From Lysobacter sp. 5GHs7-4 (GTDB lineage Bacteria > Pseudomonadota > Gammaproteobacteria > Xanthomonadales > Xanthomonadaceae), in NCBI RefSeq assembly GCF_021284765.1, contig NZ_CP089924.1:3800001-3864000 (forward strand): a stretch of 64,000 bases of DNA. The letters run 5' to 3'. Numbering within the stretch: the stretch's first letter is position 1; each line of letters opens with the position of its first letter. Both the position numbers and the translations under genes were made by a program. This document shows positions 25,998 to 35,958 of the stretch, in pieces. The notes below the pieces were generated by a model. That model ran no database searches, was not told where the DNA came from, and was given only the letters and a program-made list of their open reading frames with translations.

Positions 25998-28001
25998 ATG
26001 CGCGAGCGCGAACCCCAGGCCAGCCCGTCCGATCCGAACGATCCGCCCTCCCGGATCGGCGCCGCTCCCGCGCGCGTTGCGCGCAGCCTGCGCGGCCATC
26101 CCTGGCGCAGCGCCGGCGCCTTGGCGCTGCTGGCGATCCTGGCGCTGATCGCGCTGTGGGACTGGAACTGGTTGCGCGGCCCGATCGAGCGCCAGGTGCA
26201 GGCGCGCACCGGTCGCGCGTTCGACATCGGCGGCGACCTCGACGTCGATCTGGGCCGCACCACGCGCATACGCGCCGACGCGCTGCGCTTCGGCGACGCC
26301 GACTGGTCGCGTCGCCGCGACATGGCGGTCGCCGACCGCCTGCAGTTCGATATCGAAGTGTGGCCGCTGCTGCGCGGCGAAATCCGCATTCCCGACCTGC
26401 GCTTGCAACGCCCGCGCCTGCATCTGCAAAACGACGCCAAGCGCGGCGGCAACTGGGTGTTCGGCAGCAGCGGCGGCGAAGGTCCGAAGTTCAACCGGGT
26501 GTGGATCGACGACGGCGAGCTGAGCTTCCTCGATCCGGTCAGCCGCAGCGACATGAGGTTCCGTGTCGCCAGCCTGCCCGCCGGCGCCGACGATGCCGCC
26601 GCGCCGATCGCCGCGCGCGGCGGCGGGCGTTGGAAAGGCAACCGCTTCAGCCTGCAGGGCCGTGCCGACTCGCCGCTGGAATTGCGCGACAGCGAACGCC
26701 CCTACCGCCTGGACGTGCGCGCCATCGCCGGCGCCACCCGCGCGCACGCGCGCGGCAGCCTGGTCGATCCGCTGCGCCTGCGCGATTTCGACCTGCGCCT
26801 GGCGTTGTCGGGCCAGGATCTGGCCGACCTGTATCCGCTGATCGGCGTGGCCACGCCGCCGACGCCGCCGTACGCGCTGGACGGCCGCCTCACCCGCGAC
26901 ATCGCCGGTGCGCGCACCACGTGGCATTACGACGGTTTCACCGGCAAGGTCGGCGACAGCGATCTGTCCGGCCGCGCCAGCGTCGAAACCGGCGGCGCGC
27001 GCCCCTACCTGCGCGCCGACCTGCATTCGCGCCGCCTGGATTTCGACGACCTCGGCGGCTTCGTCGGCGCGGCGCCGCAGACCGGCCGCGGCGAATCCAG
27101 CAATGCCGAGCTGACCGCATTGGCCGCGCGCGAGGACGCCAGCGCGCGCGTGCTGCCCGACACGCCCTACCGCCTCGACAAGCTGCGCGCGATGGACGCC
27201 GACGTGCGCTTGAAGGCGCAGCGCATCAATGCGCCGGGCTGGCCGATCGACGACATGGACGCGCACCTGCTGCTGGAAGGCGGCGTGCTGCGCCTGCAGC
27301 CGCTGGACTTCGGCGTCGCCGACGGGCGCATCCGCTCCAACGTGCGCATGGACGCGCGCAAGCCGACCATCGCCACCCGCGCCGAGATCGACGCACGCGG
27401 GCTGACCCTGGCCAAGCTGCTGCCGACGGTGCAGCTGGCGCGCGACGCGGTCGGCAAGGTCGGCGGCCGCATCGCGCTGGACGGGCACGGCAATTCCATC
27501 GCCGACATGCTCGCCAGCAGCGACGGCGACATCGCCGTCGGCATGGGTCAGGGGCGGATCAGCAACCTGCTGATGGAGTTCACCGGCATCGATATCGCCG
27601 AGATCCTCAAGTTCAAACTCGGCCACGACCGCCAGATCCCGATCCGCTGCGCGTTCGGCGATTTCCAGGTGCGCGAAGGCGTGATGCGCACGCGCGCGCT
27701 GGCTTTCGACACCAGCGATACGCTGCTGGTCGGCAAGGGCCAAATCGACCTGGGCGACGAGACCCTGGACCTGGACATCCGCGCGCGGCCGAAGGACCGC
27801 AGCCTGCTCACCCTGCGCTCGCCGCTGAAGGTGACGGGCACGTTCAAACATCCCAAGGCCAAGCCCGACTACGCGCGCCTGGGCCTGCGCGGCGCCGCCG
27901 CGGTGGCGCTGGGCACGATCGCGCCGCCGGCGGCGTTGTTGGCGACGATCGAATTGGGTCCGGGCAAGGACGCCGCCTGCGGCGGCACGTATGCGCGTTG
28001 A
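25998..28001 (+). CDS. AsmA family protein
   Basis: 667 aa from ATG 25998; the open frame extends 34 codons upstream without a good start. A single membrane helix sits at about residues 35-52 (SAGALALLAILALIALW), typical of AsmA proteins anchored in the inner membrane and reaching across the periplasm. The body has repeated amphipathic beta segments such as TRIRADALRFGDADW and RLQPLDFGVADGRIRSNVRMDARKPTIATRAEIDARGL. Near the end, DLDIRARPKDRSLLTLRSPLKVTGTFKHPKAKPDYARL is the conserved AsmA C-terminal motif. Such proteins move phospholipid to the outer membrane; here this is inferred from the family. Confidence 0.88.
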   Translation: MREREPQASPSDPNDPPSRIGAAPARVARSLRGHPWRSAGALALLAILALIALWDWNWLRGPIERQVQARTGRAFDIGGDLDVDLGRTTRIRADALRFGDADWSRRRDMAVADRLQFDIEVWPLLRGEIRIPDLRLQRPRLHLQNDAKRGGNWVFGSSGGEGPKFNRVWIDDGELSFLDPVSRSDMRFRVASLPAGADDAAAPIAARGGGRWKGNRFSLQGRADSPLELRDSERPYRLDVRAIAGATRAHARGSLVDPLRLRDFDLRLALSGQDLADLYPLIGVATPPTPPYALDGRLTRDIAGARTTWHYDGFTGKVGDSDLSGRASVETGGARPYLRADLHSRRLDFDDLGGFVGAAPQTGRGESSNAELTALAAREDASARVLPDTPYRLDKLRAMDADVRLKAQRINAPGWPIDDMDAHLLLEGGVLRLQPLDFGVADGRIRSNVRMDARKPTIATRAEIDARGLTLAKLLPTVQLARDAVGKVGGRIALDGHGNSIADMLASSDGDIAVGMGQGRISNLLMEFTGIDIAEILKFKLGHDRQIPIRCAFGDFQVREGVMRTRALAFDTSDTLLVGKGQIDLGDETLDLDIRARPKDRSLLTLRSPLKVTGTFKHPKAKPDYARLGLRGAAAVALGTIAPPAALLATIELGPGKDAACGGTYAR

Positions 28002-28019
28002 GGGATGAGGCAATAAGCG

Positions 28020-28110
28020 CCGCGACGATGCGGTTCGCCTTCGCCTCACTCCACCCTACGCATCGCCGCAGGATGCGGCGACAACCGCATCAACGCCCAT
28101 TGGTGGGCTG
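28020..28110. repeat. Palindromic repeat half-units (GATGCGGTT ... ACCGCATC family)
   Basis: ATGCGGTTCGCCTTCGCCTC and CACCCTACG are followed by GGATGCGGCGACAACCGCATC. The same unit, more precisely conserved, makes up the tandem array at 63369-64000, and a half copy lies at about 58537-58573. It lies after the AsmA gene and before the convergent CBS gene. Confidence 0.7.
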
Positions 28111-28151
28111 ACGAGAGTACGGTGCCCTGACGAGTGGCCGCACCGCCTCGC

Positions 28152-28580
28152 TCAACTGGCGATATACCGCTGCAGCTGATCCAGCTCGAGCTGCTGATCC
28201 TCGATCACAGCCTTGACCAGATCGCCGATCGACACCACGCCCTGCACCTGGCCGCCCTGCAGCACCGGCAGGTGGCGGATGCGGCGGTCGGTGACGATCT
28301 GCATGCAGCGTTCGGCGCTGTCGTCCAGGCCGACGCTGACCACGTCGGCGGTCATGATGTCGCGCACCGGGGTGTCGGCCGAGGAGCGGCCCTGCAGCAC
28401 GACCTTGCGCGCGTAATCGCGCTCGGACAGGATCCCGGCCAGGCGCGATCCTTCCATCACCAGTACCGCGCCGATGCGTTTCTCGGCCATCAGCCGGATC
28501 GCGTCGATGACCGGCGCGTCGGGGCCGATCGCGAACACTTCAGATGCTTTCGCCTCTAGCAGTTGCCGAACGGTGCGCAT
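28152..28580 (-). CDS. Two-CBS-domain protein
   Basis: 142 aa consisting of two CBS repeats: VRQLLEAKASEVFAIGPDAPVIDAIRLMAEKRIGAVLVMEGSRLAGILSERDY (first) and VRDIMTADVVSVGLDDSAERCMQIVTDRRIRHLPVLQGGQVQGVVSIGDLV (second). Such stand-alone pairs bind adenine nucleotides and regulate unknown partners. The start (GGAAGGAGAAGGCCATG, a strong ribosome site) lies 41 bases inside the 3-prime end of the glycosyltransferase gene on the same strand, so the genes are coupled. Confidence 0.93.
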   Translation of the reverse strand: MRTVRQLLEAKASEVFAIGPDAPVIDAIRLMAEKRIGAVLVMEGSRLAGILSERDYARKVVLQGRSSADTPVRDIMTADVVSVGLDDSAERCMQIVTDRRIRHLPVLQGGQVQGVVSIGDLVKAVIEDQQLELDQLQRYIAS

Positions 28581-29580
28581 GGCCTTCTCCTTCCGCGATC
28601 CGGGTCGGGGGCAGCGAGCCCTGGCCCGAGGATACTCCTGCCGCCGCGCGCCAGGTGTCGACGAGGTACAGCGGGCGCTGCTTGGATTCCTCGTACAGGC
28701 GGCCCAGGTATTCCCCGATCAGGCCCAGCGCGATCAGCTGCACGCCGCCCAGGAACAGGATCACCGCCATCATGGTCGGCCAGCCGGCGACCGGGTCGCC
28801 CCACAGCAGGGCCTTGGCCACCACCCACACGCCGAAGCCGAACGCGAACAGCGCGGTCGCCAGGCCAAGGTAGGTCGCCAGCCGCAGCGGCGCGGTCGAG
28901 AAACTGGTGATGCCTTCCAGGGCCAGGTTCCACAGCCGCCAGAAATTGAACTTGCTGGCGCCCGCCACGCGCGCCTCGCGGTGGTAGGGCAAGGCGACGC
29001 GGCTGTAGCCGACCCAGCCGAACAGGCCCTTCATGAAGCGATGGCGCTCGCGCAGCTGGCGCAAACCGGCCAACGCGCGCTCGGACAGCAGGCGGAAATC
29101 GCCGGTGTCGGCGGGAATCGGCGTCTTCGACAGGCGCCCGATCACGCGGTAGAACGCGTGCGCGGTGCTGCGCTTGAGCCAGCTTTCGCCCTCGCGTTCG
29201 ATGCGGGTGCCGTAGACGTCGTCGTAGCCTTCGCGCCACTTCGCCACGAACGCGGCGATCAGTTCCGGCGGATCCTGGCCGTCGGCGTCCAGGATCAGCG
29301 CCGCGCCGCGCTCGACCCGGTCCAGGCCGGCGGTCAGCGCCAGTTCCTTGCCGAAGTTGCGCGACAGGCGCAGCAGCGCGATGCGCGGATCGGCCGCGGC
29401 CAGCCGCTGCAGCACGGCCCAGGTGTCGTCGCGGCTGCCGTCGTCCACATACAGCACGCGCCCGTCGACGCCGTCGGCGGCGACCGCGTCCAGGGCCGCG
29501 GCGATGCGCGGCTGCAGCAGCGGCAGGCTTTCGGCCTCGTTGTAGGCGGCGACGACGACGGTCAGCAGATCGCGATTCAT
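28540..29580 (-). CDS. Family 2 glycosyltransferase with two C-terminal membrane helices
   Basis: 346 aa from ATG 29580. The GT-A domain begins LTVVVAAYNEAESLPLLQPRI, then VLYVDDGSRDDTWAVL and LILDADGQDPPELIAAFVAKW (DxD-type metal site). It resembles polyprenyl-phosphate glycosyltransferases of the DPM1/ArnC/GtrB type, with two membrane helices near the end (LRLATYLGLATALFAFGFGVWVVAK and MMAVILFLGGVQLIALGLIGEYLGR). It would transfer a sugar from a nucleotide donor to a lipid carrier in the inner membrane. Its end overlaps the CBS gene by 41 bases. Confidence 0.92.
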   Translation of the reverse strand: MNRDLLTVVVAAYNEAESLPLLQPRIAAALDAVAADGVDGRVLYVDDGSRDDTWAVLQRLAAADPRIALLRLSRNFGKELALTAGLDRVERGAALILDADGQDPPELIAAFVAKWREGYDDVYGTRIEREGESWLKRSTAHAFYRVIGRLSKTPIPADTGDFRLLSERALAGLRQLRERHRFMKGLFGWVGYSRVALPYHREARVAGASKFNFWRLWNLALEGITSFSTAPLRLATYLGLATALFAFGFGVWVVAKALLWGDPVAGWPTMMAVILFLGGVQLIALGLIGEYLGRLYEESKQRPLYLVDTWRAAAGVSSGQGSLPPTRIAEGEGHAHRSATARGESI

Positions 29581-29679
29581 GCCTTCAATCATAGCCGGCG
29601 CGGACGCCGGCGGCTCCGAAGCGTTTCGCAGTCTCGCGGCCGCCGCGGGCCGTCGATTCGGCCCGTGCGCCGGCCGCAC

Positions 29680-30420
29680 TCAGTCGATCTGCTTGAGGTA
29701 ACCGCTGCCGCCGATATAACGCATCTGGCGCTGGATCGCGTTGGCGCGACGCTGCACGTAGGGGCCGGGCCGGGCGATGCTGTAGCGCTTGGGGTTGGGC
29801 AGCACCGCGGCCATGCGCGCGGCCTCGGCCGGGCCCAGGCGCGAGGCGTCCTTGCGGTAGTAGGTGCGCGCGGCGGCCTGCGCGCCGTACACGCCGTCGC
29901 CGAACTCGGCGATGTTGGCGTAGACCTCGATGATGCGGTGCTTGGGCCACATCAGTTCGATCAATAAGGTGTACCAGGCCTCGATGCCCTTGCGCACCCA
30001 GCTGCGGCCGCTCCACAGGAACAGGTTTTTGGCGGTCTGCTGGCTGATCGTGCTGCCGCCGCGGACCTTGCGGCCGCGCGCGTTGTTCTTGCGCGCCTTC
30101 TCGATGGCCTTGAGATCGAAGCCGAAATGCTCGGCGAAGTTCTGGTCTTCCGAGGCCACCAGCGCCACCGGCACGTTCGACGAGATCTCGTCCAGGTCGC
30201 GCCAATCGTAGGCGACGCGGAAACCGACATCGCCGCTGCCCCAGGCCTCGAACTGGCGCACGGCCATGAAGGCGCTGAACGGCGGATCGACGAAGCGCAG
30301 CACCGCCACCTGCAGGATCGTGGCGGCCGCGAACAGGAACGGCAGCGCCAGCAGCCAGCGCAGCCAACGGCGGCGGCGACGCGGCGGCGGCGCGGCGAAG
30401 GTCTCGTTCACGACTTGCAC
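29680..30420 (-). CDS. mtgA: Monofunctional biosynthetic peptidoglycan transglycosylase
   Basis: 246 aa from GTG 30420, chosen because GGAG lies 8 bases upstream and the length matches known MtgA proteins (about 240 aa); an ATG at 30525 would add 35 atypical residues. One membrane helix at about residues 22-40 ([22 protein letters not shown]). The GT51 motifs are present: [15 protein letters not shown] with the catalytic Glu, [19 protein letters not shown] and [23 protein letters not shown]. It polymerises lipid II glycan strands in the inner membrane. Divergent from hslO. Confidence 0.94.
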   Translation of the reverse strand: MQVVNETFAAPPPRRRRRWLRWLLALPFLFAAATILQVAVLRFVDPPFSAFMAVRQFEAWGSGDVGFRVAYDWRDLDEISSNVPVALVASEDQNFAEHFGFDLKAIEKARKNNARGRKVRGGSTISQQTAKNLFLWSGRSWVRKGIEAWYTLLIELMWPKHRIIEVYANIAEFGDGVYGAQAAARTYYRKDASRLGPAEAARMAAVLPNPKRYSIARPGPYVQRRANAIQRQMRYIGGSGYLKQID

Positions 30421-30527
30421 TGTCTGCGCTCCATCCCCATCTTGGCCGGTCTCCCCTTTCACGCGGTCGCGCGCATTATCCGCGATAGAAACGCAATCCA
30501 GCGCGCCGCCGCCGCACGAGTCCACCG

Positions 30528-31472
30528 ATGAACGATGCCAGCCCCACCCCCGACGCCGCCCGTTCCGACGGCGACCGCCTGACCCGCTTCCTGATCGAGG
30601 GCGCCGGCGTGCGCGGCGTGCACGTGCATCTGGATCAGGCCTGGCGCCAGATCCGCGAGCGCGCCGAGTACCCGGCCGCGGCGGCCGAACTGCTGGGCGA
30701 GGCCGCCGCGGCGGCCGCCCTGTTCACCGGCCACGCCAAGGTCGAGGGCCGTCTGTCGGTACAGCTGCGCGGCGACGGCGCCCTGCGCACCTTGTTCGCC
30801 GAATGCACCGCTGCCGGCACCCTGCGCGGCATCGTCCAGCTGTCCGACGACGGCGGCGAGGTCTCGCGCGACCTGCGCCAGCTCGGCCCGGACGCGGTGC
30901 TGGCGATCACCATCGAGAACCCGCCGATCGGCGGCCGCGCCGGCGACGACCGCGACCCGGCCCGCTACCAAGGCCTGGTGGCGCTGGACTCGGACTCGCT
31001 CAGCGGCGCCTTCGAAGACTATTTCCGTCAGTCCGAGCAGCTGCCGACCCGGCTGCTGCTGGCCGCCGACGGCGAGCGCGCGGCCGGCCTGATGCTGCAG
31101 AAGCTGCCCGGCGACGGCGGCGACGAGGACGGCTGGACCCGCGCCGGCGCCTTGTTCGATACCCTGCAGCCGGCCGAGCTGCTGGCCTGGGACACCGCCA
31201 CCCTGCTGACCCGGCTGTACCACGAGGACGGCGTGCAGGTCCTGGGCGGCAAGCCGCTGAGCTTCGCCTGCTCCTGCTCGCGCGAGCGGGTCGAGGCCAT
31301 GCTGGTCTCGCTGGGCCAGGACGAGGCCGAGGCGGCCGCCGCCGCGGCCGACGGGGAGGCGCATATCCGTTGCGAATTCTGCGGCCAGAGCTATCGTTTC
31401 GGGGCCGAACAGATCGCCCGCCTGTTCGCCACCGCGGCCACCGAGCTGGCGGCGCCGGACCGGCTGCAATAA
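30528..31472 (+). CDS. hslO: Hsp33 redox-regulated chaperone
   Basis: 314 aa. The zinc-redox switch is complete: [14 protein letters not shown] (CxC) and [13 protein letters not shown] (CxxC) at the C-terminal end. The N-terminal domain has [23 protein letters not shown] and [33 protein letters not shown], typical of Hsp33. In the cytosol it is activated as a holdase when oxidised. Divergent from mtgA. Confidence 0.97.
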   Translation: MNDASPTPDAARSDGDRLTRFLIEGAGVRGVHVHLDQAWRQIRERAEYPAAAAELLGEAAAAAALFTGHAKVEGRLSVQLRGDGALRTLFAECTAAGTLRGIVQLSDDGGEVSRDLRQLGPDAVLAITIENPPIGGRAGDDRDPARYQGLVALDSDSLSGAFEDYFRQSEQLPTRLLLAADGERAAGLMLQKLPGDGGDEDGWTRAGALFDTLQPAELLAWDTATLLTRLYHEDGVQVLGGKPLSFACSCSRERVEAMLVSLGQDEAEAAAAAADGEAHIRCEFCGQSYRFGAEQIARLFATAATELAAPDRLQ

Positions 31473-31495
31473 GGTCTTCACACCGTCATCTCGGT

Positions 31496-31524
31496 TTGTT
31501 AAATAAACATAAACCGTCTATAGT
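31496..31524 (+). promoter_or_regulatory. Sigma-70-like promoter of the gene at 31579
   Basis: TTGTTA (31496-31501), an exactly 17-base AT-rich spacer, then TATAGT (31519-31524), followed by a 5-prime leader of about 48 bases. One of the best promoter matches in this GC-rich window, so the following gene may be well expressed. Confidence 0.7.
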
Positions 31525-31578
31525 TGATGCCCAGGTTCTAGGGGAACTTGACCGGTCCACGCCGGTCGTACCGTCACC

Positions 31579-32433
31579 ATGCACGCACGCGCGCTACGTC
31601 TGTCGTTCGCCTTGATGCTCGCCTTCGGCGCGGCATCGGCTGCGCATGCGCAATCCGCCAAGCGCCCCGATACCACGTACCTGCCGGTCTGGAACCAGTC
31701 CAACGGCAAGGTCGAATACCTGTTGCAGCTCGAACCCACCAACGCCCCGGTCGCCGGTGCGCGCTGGCGCGTGGGCAGCAATTCGCTGGATGCCGCGTTC
31801 GGCCTCGACGCCGGCGACACCCTGGGCCTGGTCTGCGACCGCAAGACCGGCCTGGCCGGCGCGATCGGCAACCTCGCCAACCACTGCATGCTGGCCGCGC
31901 TGGACGAAGACGACCGCGGCGGTTCGCGCCAGGTCTCGGCGGGCGCCGCGCTCAGCCGTCCGGGCGGCAAGATCGGCCTGTCGATCGGCAGCGGCAAGGA
32001 CACCCTGCCGGCCTGGCTGAGCCCGAACGGCCGCAACAGCAAGCTCGACCAGAACACCCTGACCGTCTACGGCCAGAAGAACATCGGCCGCGAGGCCACG
32101 GTCTCGATCGGCGGCACCTGGGCGCGCGCGCGCCTGATTCCGGCCGGCGAGATGCCGACCATCGCCGACCGCTGGAACAGCAAGAGCCTCACCATCGGCG
32201 CCGGCTACGGCAACTTCGGCGCCAACATCGTCGGCCGCGTGGTCGACACCCCTGGCCAGCCGGGCCAATGGGAAGGCCTGGGCGTCGGCCTGACCTGGCG
32301 CACCCCGTGGAGCGGCCAGCTCACCGTCGGCGCCGAGAACGTGATCACGCGCGGCAAGAACCCGTTCGCGCCTGGCAACACCGACAAGGACGAAGGCACC
32401 GTGCCCTACGTCCGCTACGAGCAAGACCTCTAA
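31579..32433 (+). CDS. Probable outer-membrane/periplasmic beta-rich protein, unknown function
   Basis: 284 aa. Signal peptide LSFALMLAFGAASAAHAQ, then alternating beta strands throughout (KVEYLLQLEPTN, ATVSIGGTWARARLIPAG, SLTIGAGYGNFGANIVGRVV, GLGVGLTWRTPW, QLTVGAENVITRG), ending YVRYEQDL. The strands are amphipathic and the chain ends after a strand, as in small outer-membrane barrels, though the last residue is Leu rather than Phe. One internal Cys pair (LVCDRKTG, NHCMLAAL) is seen. No family is recognised. It lies about 500 bases ahead of the TonB-dependent receptor pair and has a strong promoter. Confidence 0.6.
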   Translation: MHARALRLSFALMLAFGAASAAHAQSAKRPDTTYLPVWNQSNGKVEYLLQLEPTNAPVAGARWRVGSNSLDAAFGLDAGDTLGLVCDRKTGLAGAIGNLANHCMLAALDEDDRGGSRQVSAGAALSRPGGKIGLSIGSGKDTLPAWLSPNGRNSKLDQNTLTVYGQKNIGREATVSIGGTWARARLIPAGEMPTIADRWNSKSLTIGAGYGNFGANIVGRVVDTPGQPGQWEGLGVGLTWRTPWSGQLTVGAENVITRGKNPFAPGNTDKDEGTVPYVRYEQDL

Positions 32434-32802
32434 GCAGGTCGCGCCTCGCGCGTCCACGCGCGCACCCCACTTCCGGCAGTCTCGACGCGGCGATACCGCG
32501 TGGCCCCTGTGCGCCGCACCGGCACGCCGGGGACGACCGCCTTCGTGCTGCCGATGCCCGCCTGATGCGGCGCACAACCCGCGTCGCACTCCGGCCCCGA
32601 CATGCACGTTTCGCGGCTCTAGTCACAGCCCGTGTGCCCACATGCGCCGAACCGGTGCCAGCACCGTCCTGGCGCAGACGAGCTTGCAGGAACGGGGGAA
32701 AAAGCTCCGTACGGTTAAGTACTTAGCAACTTCGGCACATCGCTGGTGAGGGCAGCTGTAATGCCAGCTGAATGATGTGAAGGAATTGTCAAAAGGCGAC
32801 GT
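32434..32802. other. Intergenic stretch without a recognisable gene
   Basis: About 370 bases between the beta-rich protein and the receptor promoter. The first 200 bases are GC-rich and may be the end of the previous transcript; the last 100 become AT-rich. No conserved frame, RNA or clean hairpin is seen. Confidence 0.4.
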
Positions 32803-32842
32803 TTAACGACACTTTAATTTTCTCTCCGCAATCGGCTACGAT
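32803..32842 (+). promoter_or_regulatory. Promoter of the first TonB-dependent receptor with shared box
   Basis: TTAACGACACTTTAATT (32803-32819) is identical to the sequence ahead of the second receptor. Its TTTAAT (32813-32818) could be a -35 box, 18 bases from TACGAT (32837-32842). A leader of about 90 nt and the ribosome site GGAGAGAGAG follow. Confidence 0.6.
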
Positions 32843-32931
32843 CCGGCCCACCTTGCAGGATTTGGCGTCTTATTTGACTCCGCCAGCTTGGTCCCATGGG
32901 TACCACCAATTCCGATTTTCTGGAGAGAGAG

Positions 32932-35877
32932 ATGACCTTCAAGACCACCCAGCTCCGCGACGCGATTACCTTCGCGCTCGCCGTGGGCGCCACTGCCGCT
33001 GCCGGCACGGGCGTGGCCTTTGCTCAGGAAGAGAGCAAGGAAACCACCACCCTCGACCGCATCGAAGTGACCGGTTCGCGCATCAAGCGCGCCGACATCG
33101 AAACCTCGCAGCCGATCTTCTCGCTCAGCCGCGAAGACATCACCGCGCAGGGCCTGACCTCGGTCGGCGACGTGATCCAGAACATCACGGCCAACGGTTC
33201 GACGCTCAACAGCACGTTCAACAACGGCGGCAACGGCGAAACCCGCGTCAGCCTGCGCAACCTCGGCTCGAACCGCACTCTGGTGCTGGTCAACGGCAAG
33301 CGTTGGGTCGGCGGCACCGGTCTCGGTGGCGCGGTCGACCTGAACACCATCCCGACCGCCGCGGTCGAGCGCATCGAAGTCCTGAAGGACGGCGCCTCGA
33401 CGATTTACGGCTCCGACGCCATCGCCGGCGTGGTCAACGTCATCCTGCGCCAGAACTTCGAAGGCGCGGAAGCCAACGCCTACATCGGCGCCTTCGACAA
33501 GGGCGACGGCGAGCGCCAGGCCTACGACTTCACTATCGGCACGACCTCCGACCGCTTCAGCGCCATGCTGGGCTTCGGCTACGTGAAGGAAGAGCCGGTC
33601 ATGGCCGGCGACCGTTACATCTCCAAGGAACCGACGGTCGGCACGGGCAACGCCCGCGGCAGCACCAACACGATCTTCGGCAACTTCACCCTGGCCAACA
33701 ACCGCCGTCCCGACGGCACCACCGGCTCGTTCACCTACAACCCGGGTGCAAGCGGCGCCAACTGGCGTCCGTTCAACACCCCGGCCGACCTGTACAACTT
33801 CGCGCCCGAGAACTACCTGCTGACCCCGCAGGAGCGCCGTTCGGTGTTCGCCAACGGCTCGGTGGACATCACCGACAACCTGCGCTTCAAGACCACGATC
33901 ACCTACAACCAGCGTGAGTCCGAGCAGCTGCTCGCCTCGATGCCGATCGGTCTGGGCAACGCGCCGAACACCACCCCGGCACAGCGCGCGATCACCATCA
34001 GCGCGCAGAGCATCTACAACCCGTTCGGCCAGGCGGTGACCTCGATCCAGCGCCGCGCCCGCGAAACCGGCGGCCGCTCGTTCAATCAGGACGTGCGCAC
34101 CTTCGCCATGGACGCGATGCTGGAAGGCACGCTGACCTTCGGCGACAAGTACTACGACTGGCAGGCCGGCTACTTCCGCGGCGAGAACAAGGCCAACAAC
34201 ACCACCACCGGCCTGTTCAACCTGATCGCGCTGCAGCAGGCGCTGGGCCCGTCGTTCCGCGACGCCCAGGGCGTGGCCCGCTGCGGCACCGCCACCGCGG
34301 TCATCGCCGGCTGCGTGCCGCTGAATCTGCTCGGCGCGCCGGGCTCGATGACGCAGGACATGCTGAACTACGTGACCTTCACCGCGCACGACGAGTTCAA
34401 GTACGAGCAGAACACGTACTACGCCAACATCGGCGGCGACCTGTTCGACCTGCCGGGCGGCCCGCTGGGCTTCTCGTTCGGCCTCGAGCACCGCACCGAA
34501 TCCGGCTACGACTCGCCGGACGCGCTGATCAACTCGGGCAACACCACCGGTAACGCGCGTACCGCCACCGCCGGCAGCTACAAGGTCGACGAGGCGTACC
34601 TGGAACTCGCGATCCCGGTGCTGGCCGACGTGCCGTTCGCCAAGCTGCTCGACTTCTCGCTGGCGACCCGCTACTCCGACTACAGCAACTTCGGCGACAC
34701 GCTGAACAGCAAGTTCGGTTTCCGCTGGAAGCCGATCGACGACCTGATGGTCCGCGGCAACTGGTCCGAGGGCTTCCGCGCTCCGTCGATCTCCGAGCTG
34801 TTCTCGGGTCAGGCCGACTCGTTCCCGACCGTCACCGATCCCTGCAACACGGCCCAGTTCGGCCAGCAGACCACGGTCGGCCAGGCGCGCTGCGTCGCCG
34901 AGGGCGTGCCCAACGGCGGCTACGTGCAGCCCAACACCCAGATCCGCATCACGGTCGGCGGCAATCCGAACCTGAAGCCGGAAAAGGCCGAGACCAAGAC
35001 CCTGGGTCTGGTCTACAGCCCGAGCTGGGTCGAAGGCCTGGATCTGGCCCTGGACTGGTGGAACATCAAGCTGGAAGACGCCATCACCACGATCGGCGGC
35101 ACCAACATCATCCAGCAGTGCGTCGACTCCGGCGGCACCGGCCCGTCCTGCGCGCTCTACACGCGTAGCGTCGGCGGTGCGATCAACACCCTGCTCAACA
35201 CCACCGTCAACATCGGCGGCCAGGAAGTCGAGGGTTACGACCTGACGGTCAACTACCGTCTGCCGGAAACCTCGTGGGGCAAGTTCGCCTTCACCTGGGA
35301 CACCACCTACCTGGCCAAGAGCCTTCAGGACATCGACGGCGACGGCAAGTACGGCGAAGACCGTCAGCTGGAGCCGGCGATCGGCCAGCCGCTGAACTTC
35401 AACGAAGGCGGCAACCTGGTCGGCGACTACGCGCAGAACAACAACCGCTGGCGCATCCGCTCCAACCTGGCCGTGCGCTGGGAGAAGGGCGACTTCGGCG
35501 CGTCCTGGAACATGCGCTACTTCTCGTCGCAGATGGAACTGTGCAACGCGCAGTTCGAGGGCCTGGGCAAGTGCTCGGACACCACCCGCTTCATCGGTGT
35601 TCCGTCCGACTTCAACCGCAACGGCGTCTGGGACGGCGTGGCCGGCGGCGACCGCATCAACGTGGTGAAGGAATCGCAGCACCGCATCGGCGGCACCACC
35701 TACCACGACGCCAGCGTCTTCTTCAACGCGCCGTGGAACGCCCGCATCACCATCGGCGTCAACAACGTGTTCGACAAGAACCCGCCGACGGTCCTGAACT
35801 CGTTCGCCAACTCGTTCGACCCGCAGTACGAAGTCCCGGGCCGCTTCGTGTACTTCCGCTACGCGCAGAAGTTCTGA
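32932..35877 (+). CDS. TonB-dependent receptor, first of a tandem pair
   Basis: 981 aa. Signal peptide about residues 1-29 (cleavage after VAFAQ). The TonB-box/plug start reads [19 protein letters not shown], then the plug domain (about 50-175: [48 protein letters not shown]), then a 22-strand-type barrel ending [12 protein letters not shown] with a terminal Phe, as in outer-membrane barrels. Likely imports an unknown ligand (siderophore, glycan or peptide). The next gene is a close copy: plug, many strands, promoter box and terminator stem are shared, while exposed loops such as residues about 243-280 and 870-890 differ. ATG 32932 is set by GGAGAGAGAG. Confidence 0.95.
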   Translation: MTFKTTQLRDAITFALAVGATAAAGTGVAFAQEESKETTTLDRIEVTGSRIKRADIETSQPIFSLSREDITAQGLTSVGDVIQNITANGSTLNSTFNNGGNGETRVSLRNLGSNRTLVLVNGKRWVGGTGLGGAVDLNTIPTAAVERIEVLKDGASTIYGSDAIAGVVNVILRQNFEGAEANAYIGAFDKGDGERQAYDFTIGTTSDRFSAMLGFGYVKEEPVMAGDRYISKEPTVGTGNARGSTNTIFGNFTLANNRRPDGTTGSFTYNPGASGANWRPFNTPADLYNFAPENYLLTPQERRSVFANGSVDITDNLRFKTTITYNQRESEQLLASMPIGLGNAPNTTPAQRAITISAQSIYNPFGQAVTSIQRRARETGGRSFNQDVRTFAMDAMLEGTLTFGDKYYDWQAGYFRGENKANNTTTGLFNLIALQQALGPSFRDAQGVARCGTATAVIAGCVPLNLLGAPGSMTQDMLNYVTFTAHDEFKYEQNTYYANIGGDLFDLPGGPLGFSFGLEHRTESGYDSPDALINSGNTTGNARTATAGSYKVDEAYLELAIPVLADVPFAKLLDFSLATRYSDYSNFGDTLNSKFGFRWKPIDDLMVRGNWSEGFRAPSISELFSGQADSFPTVTDPCNTAQFGQQTTVGQARCVAEGVPNGGYVQPNTQIRITVGGNPNLKPEKAETKTLGLVYSPSWVEGLDLALDWWNIKLEDAITTIGGTNIIQQCVDSGGTGPSCALYTRSVGGAINTLLNTTVNIGGQEVEGYDLTVNYRLPETSWGKFAFTWDTTYLAKSLQDIDGDGKYGEDRQLEPAIGQPLNFNEGGNLVGDYAQNNNRWRIRSNLAVRWEKGDFGASWNMRYFSSQMELCNAQFEGLGKCSDTTRFIGVPSDFNRNGVWDGVAGGDRINVVKESQHRIGGTTYHDASVFFNAPWNARITIGVNNVFDKNPPTVLNSFANSFDPQYEVPGRFVYFRYAQKF

Positions 35878-35958
35878 TCGGTTCCAAGCTGTAGGCGGAT
35901 CCGTCCGCAAGAGCCTGTACTTCCCTGTACAGACTTTCCAATACAGCCGCTGCACCCT

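Noticed and set aside
30421..30525. N-terminal extension of MtgA to ATG 30525
   Set aside because: The extension is unlike the family, and the internal GTG has a GGAG at proper distance and gives the usual length.
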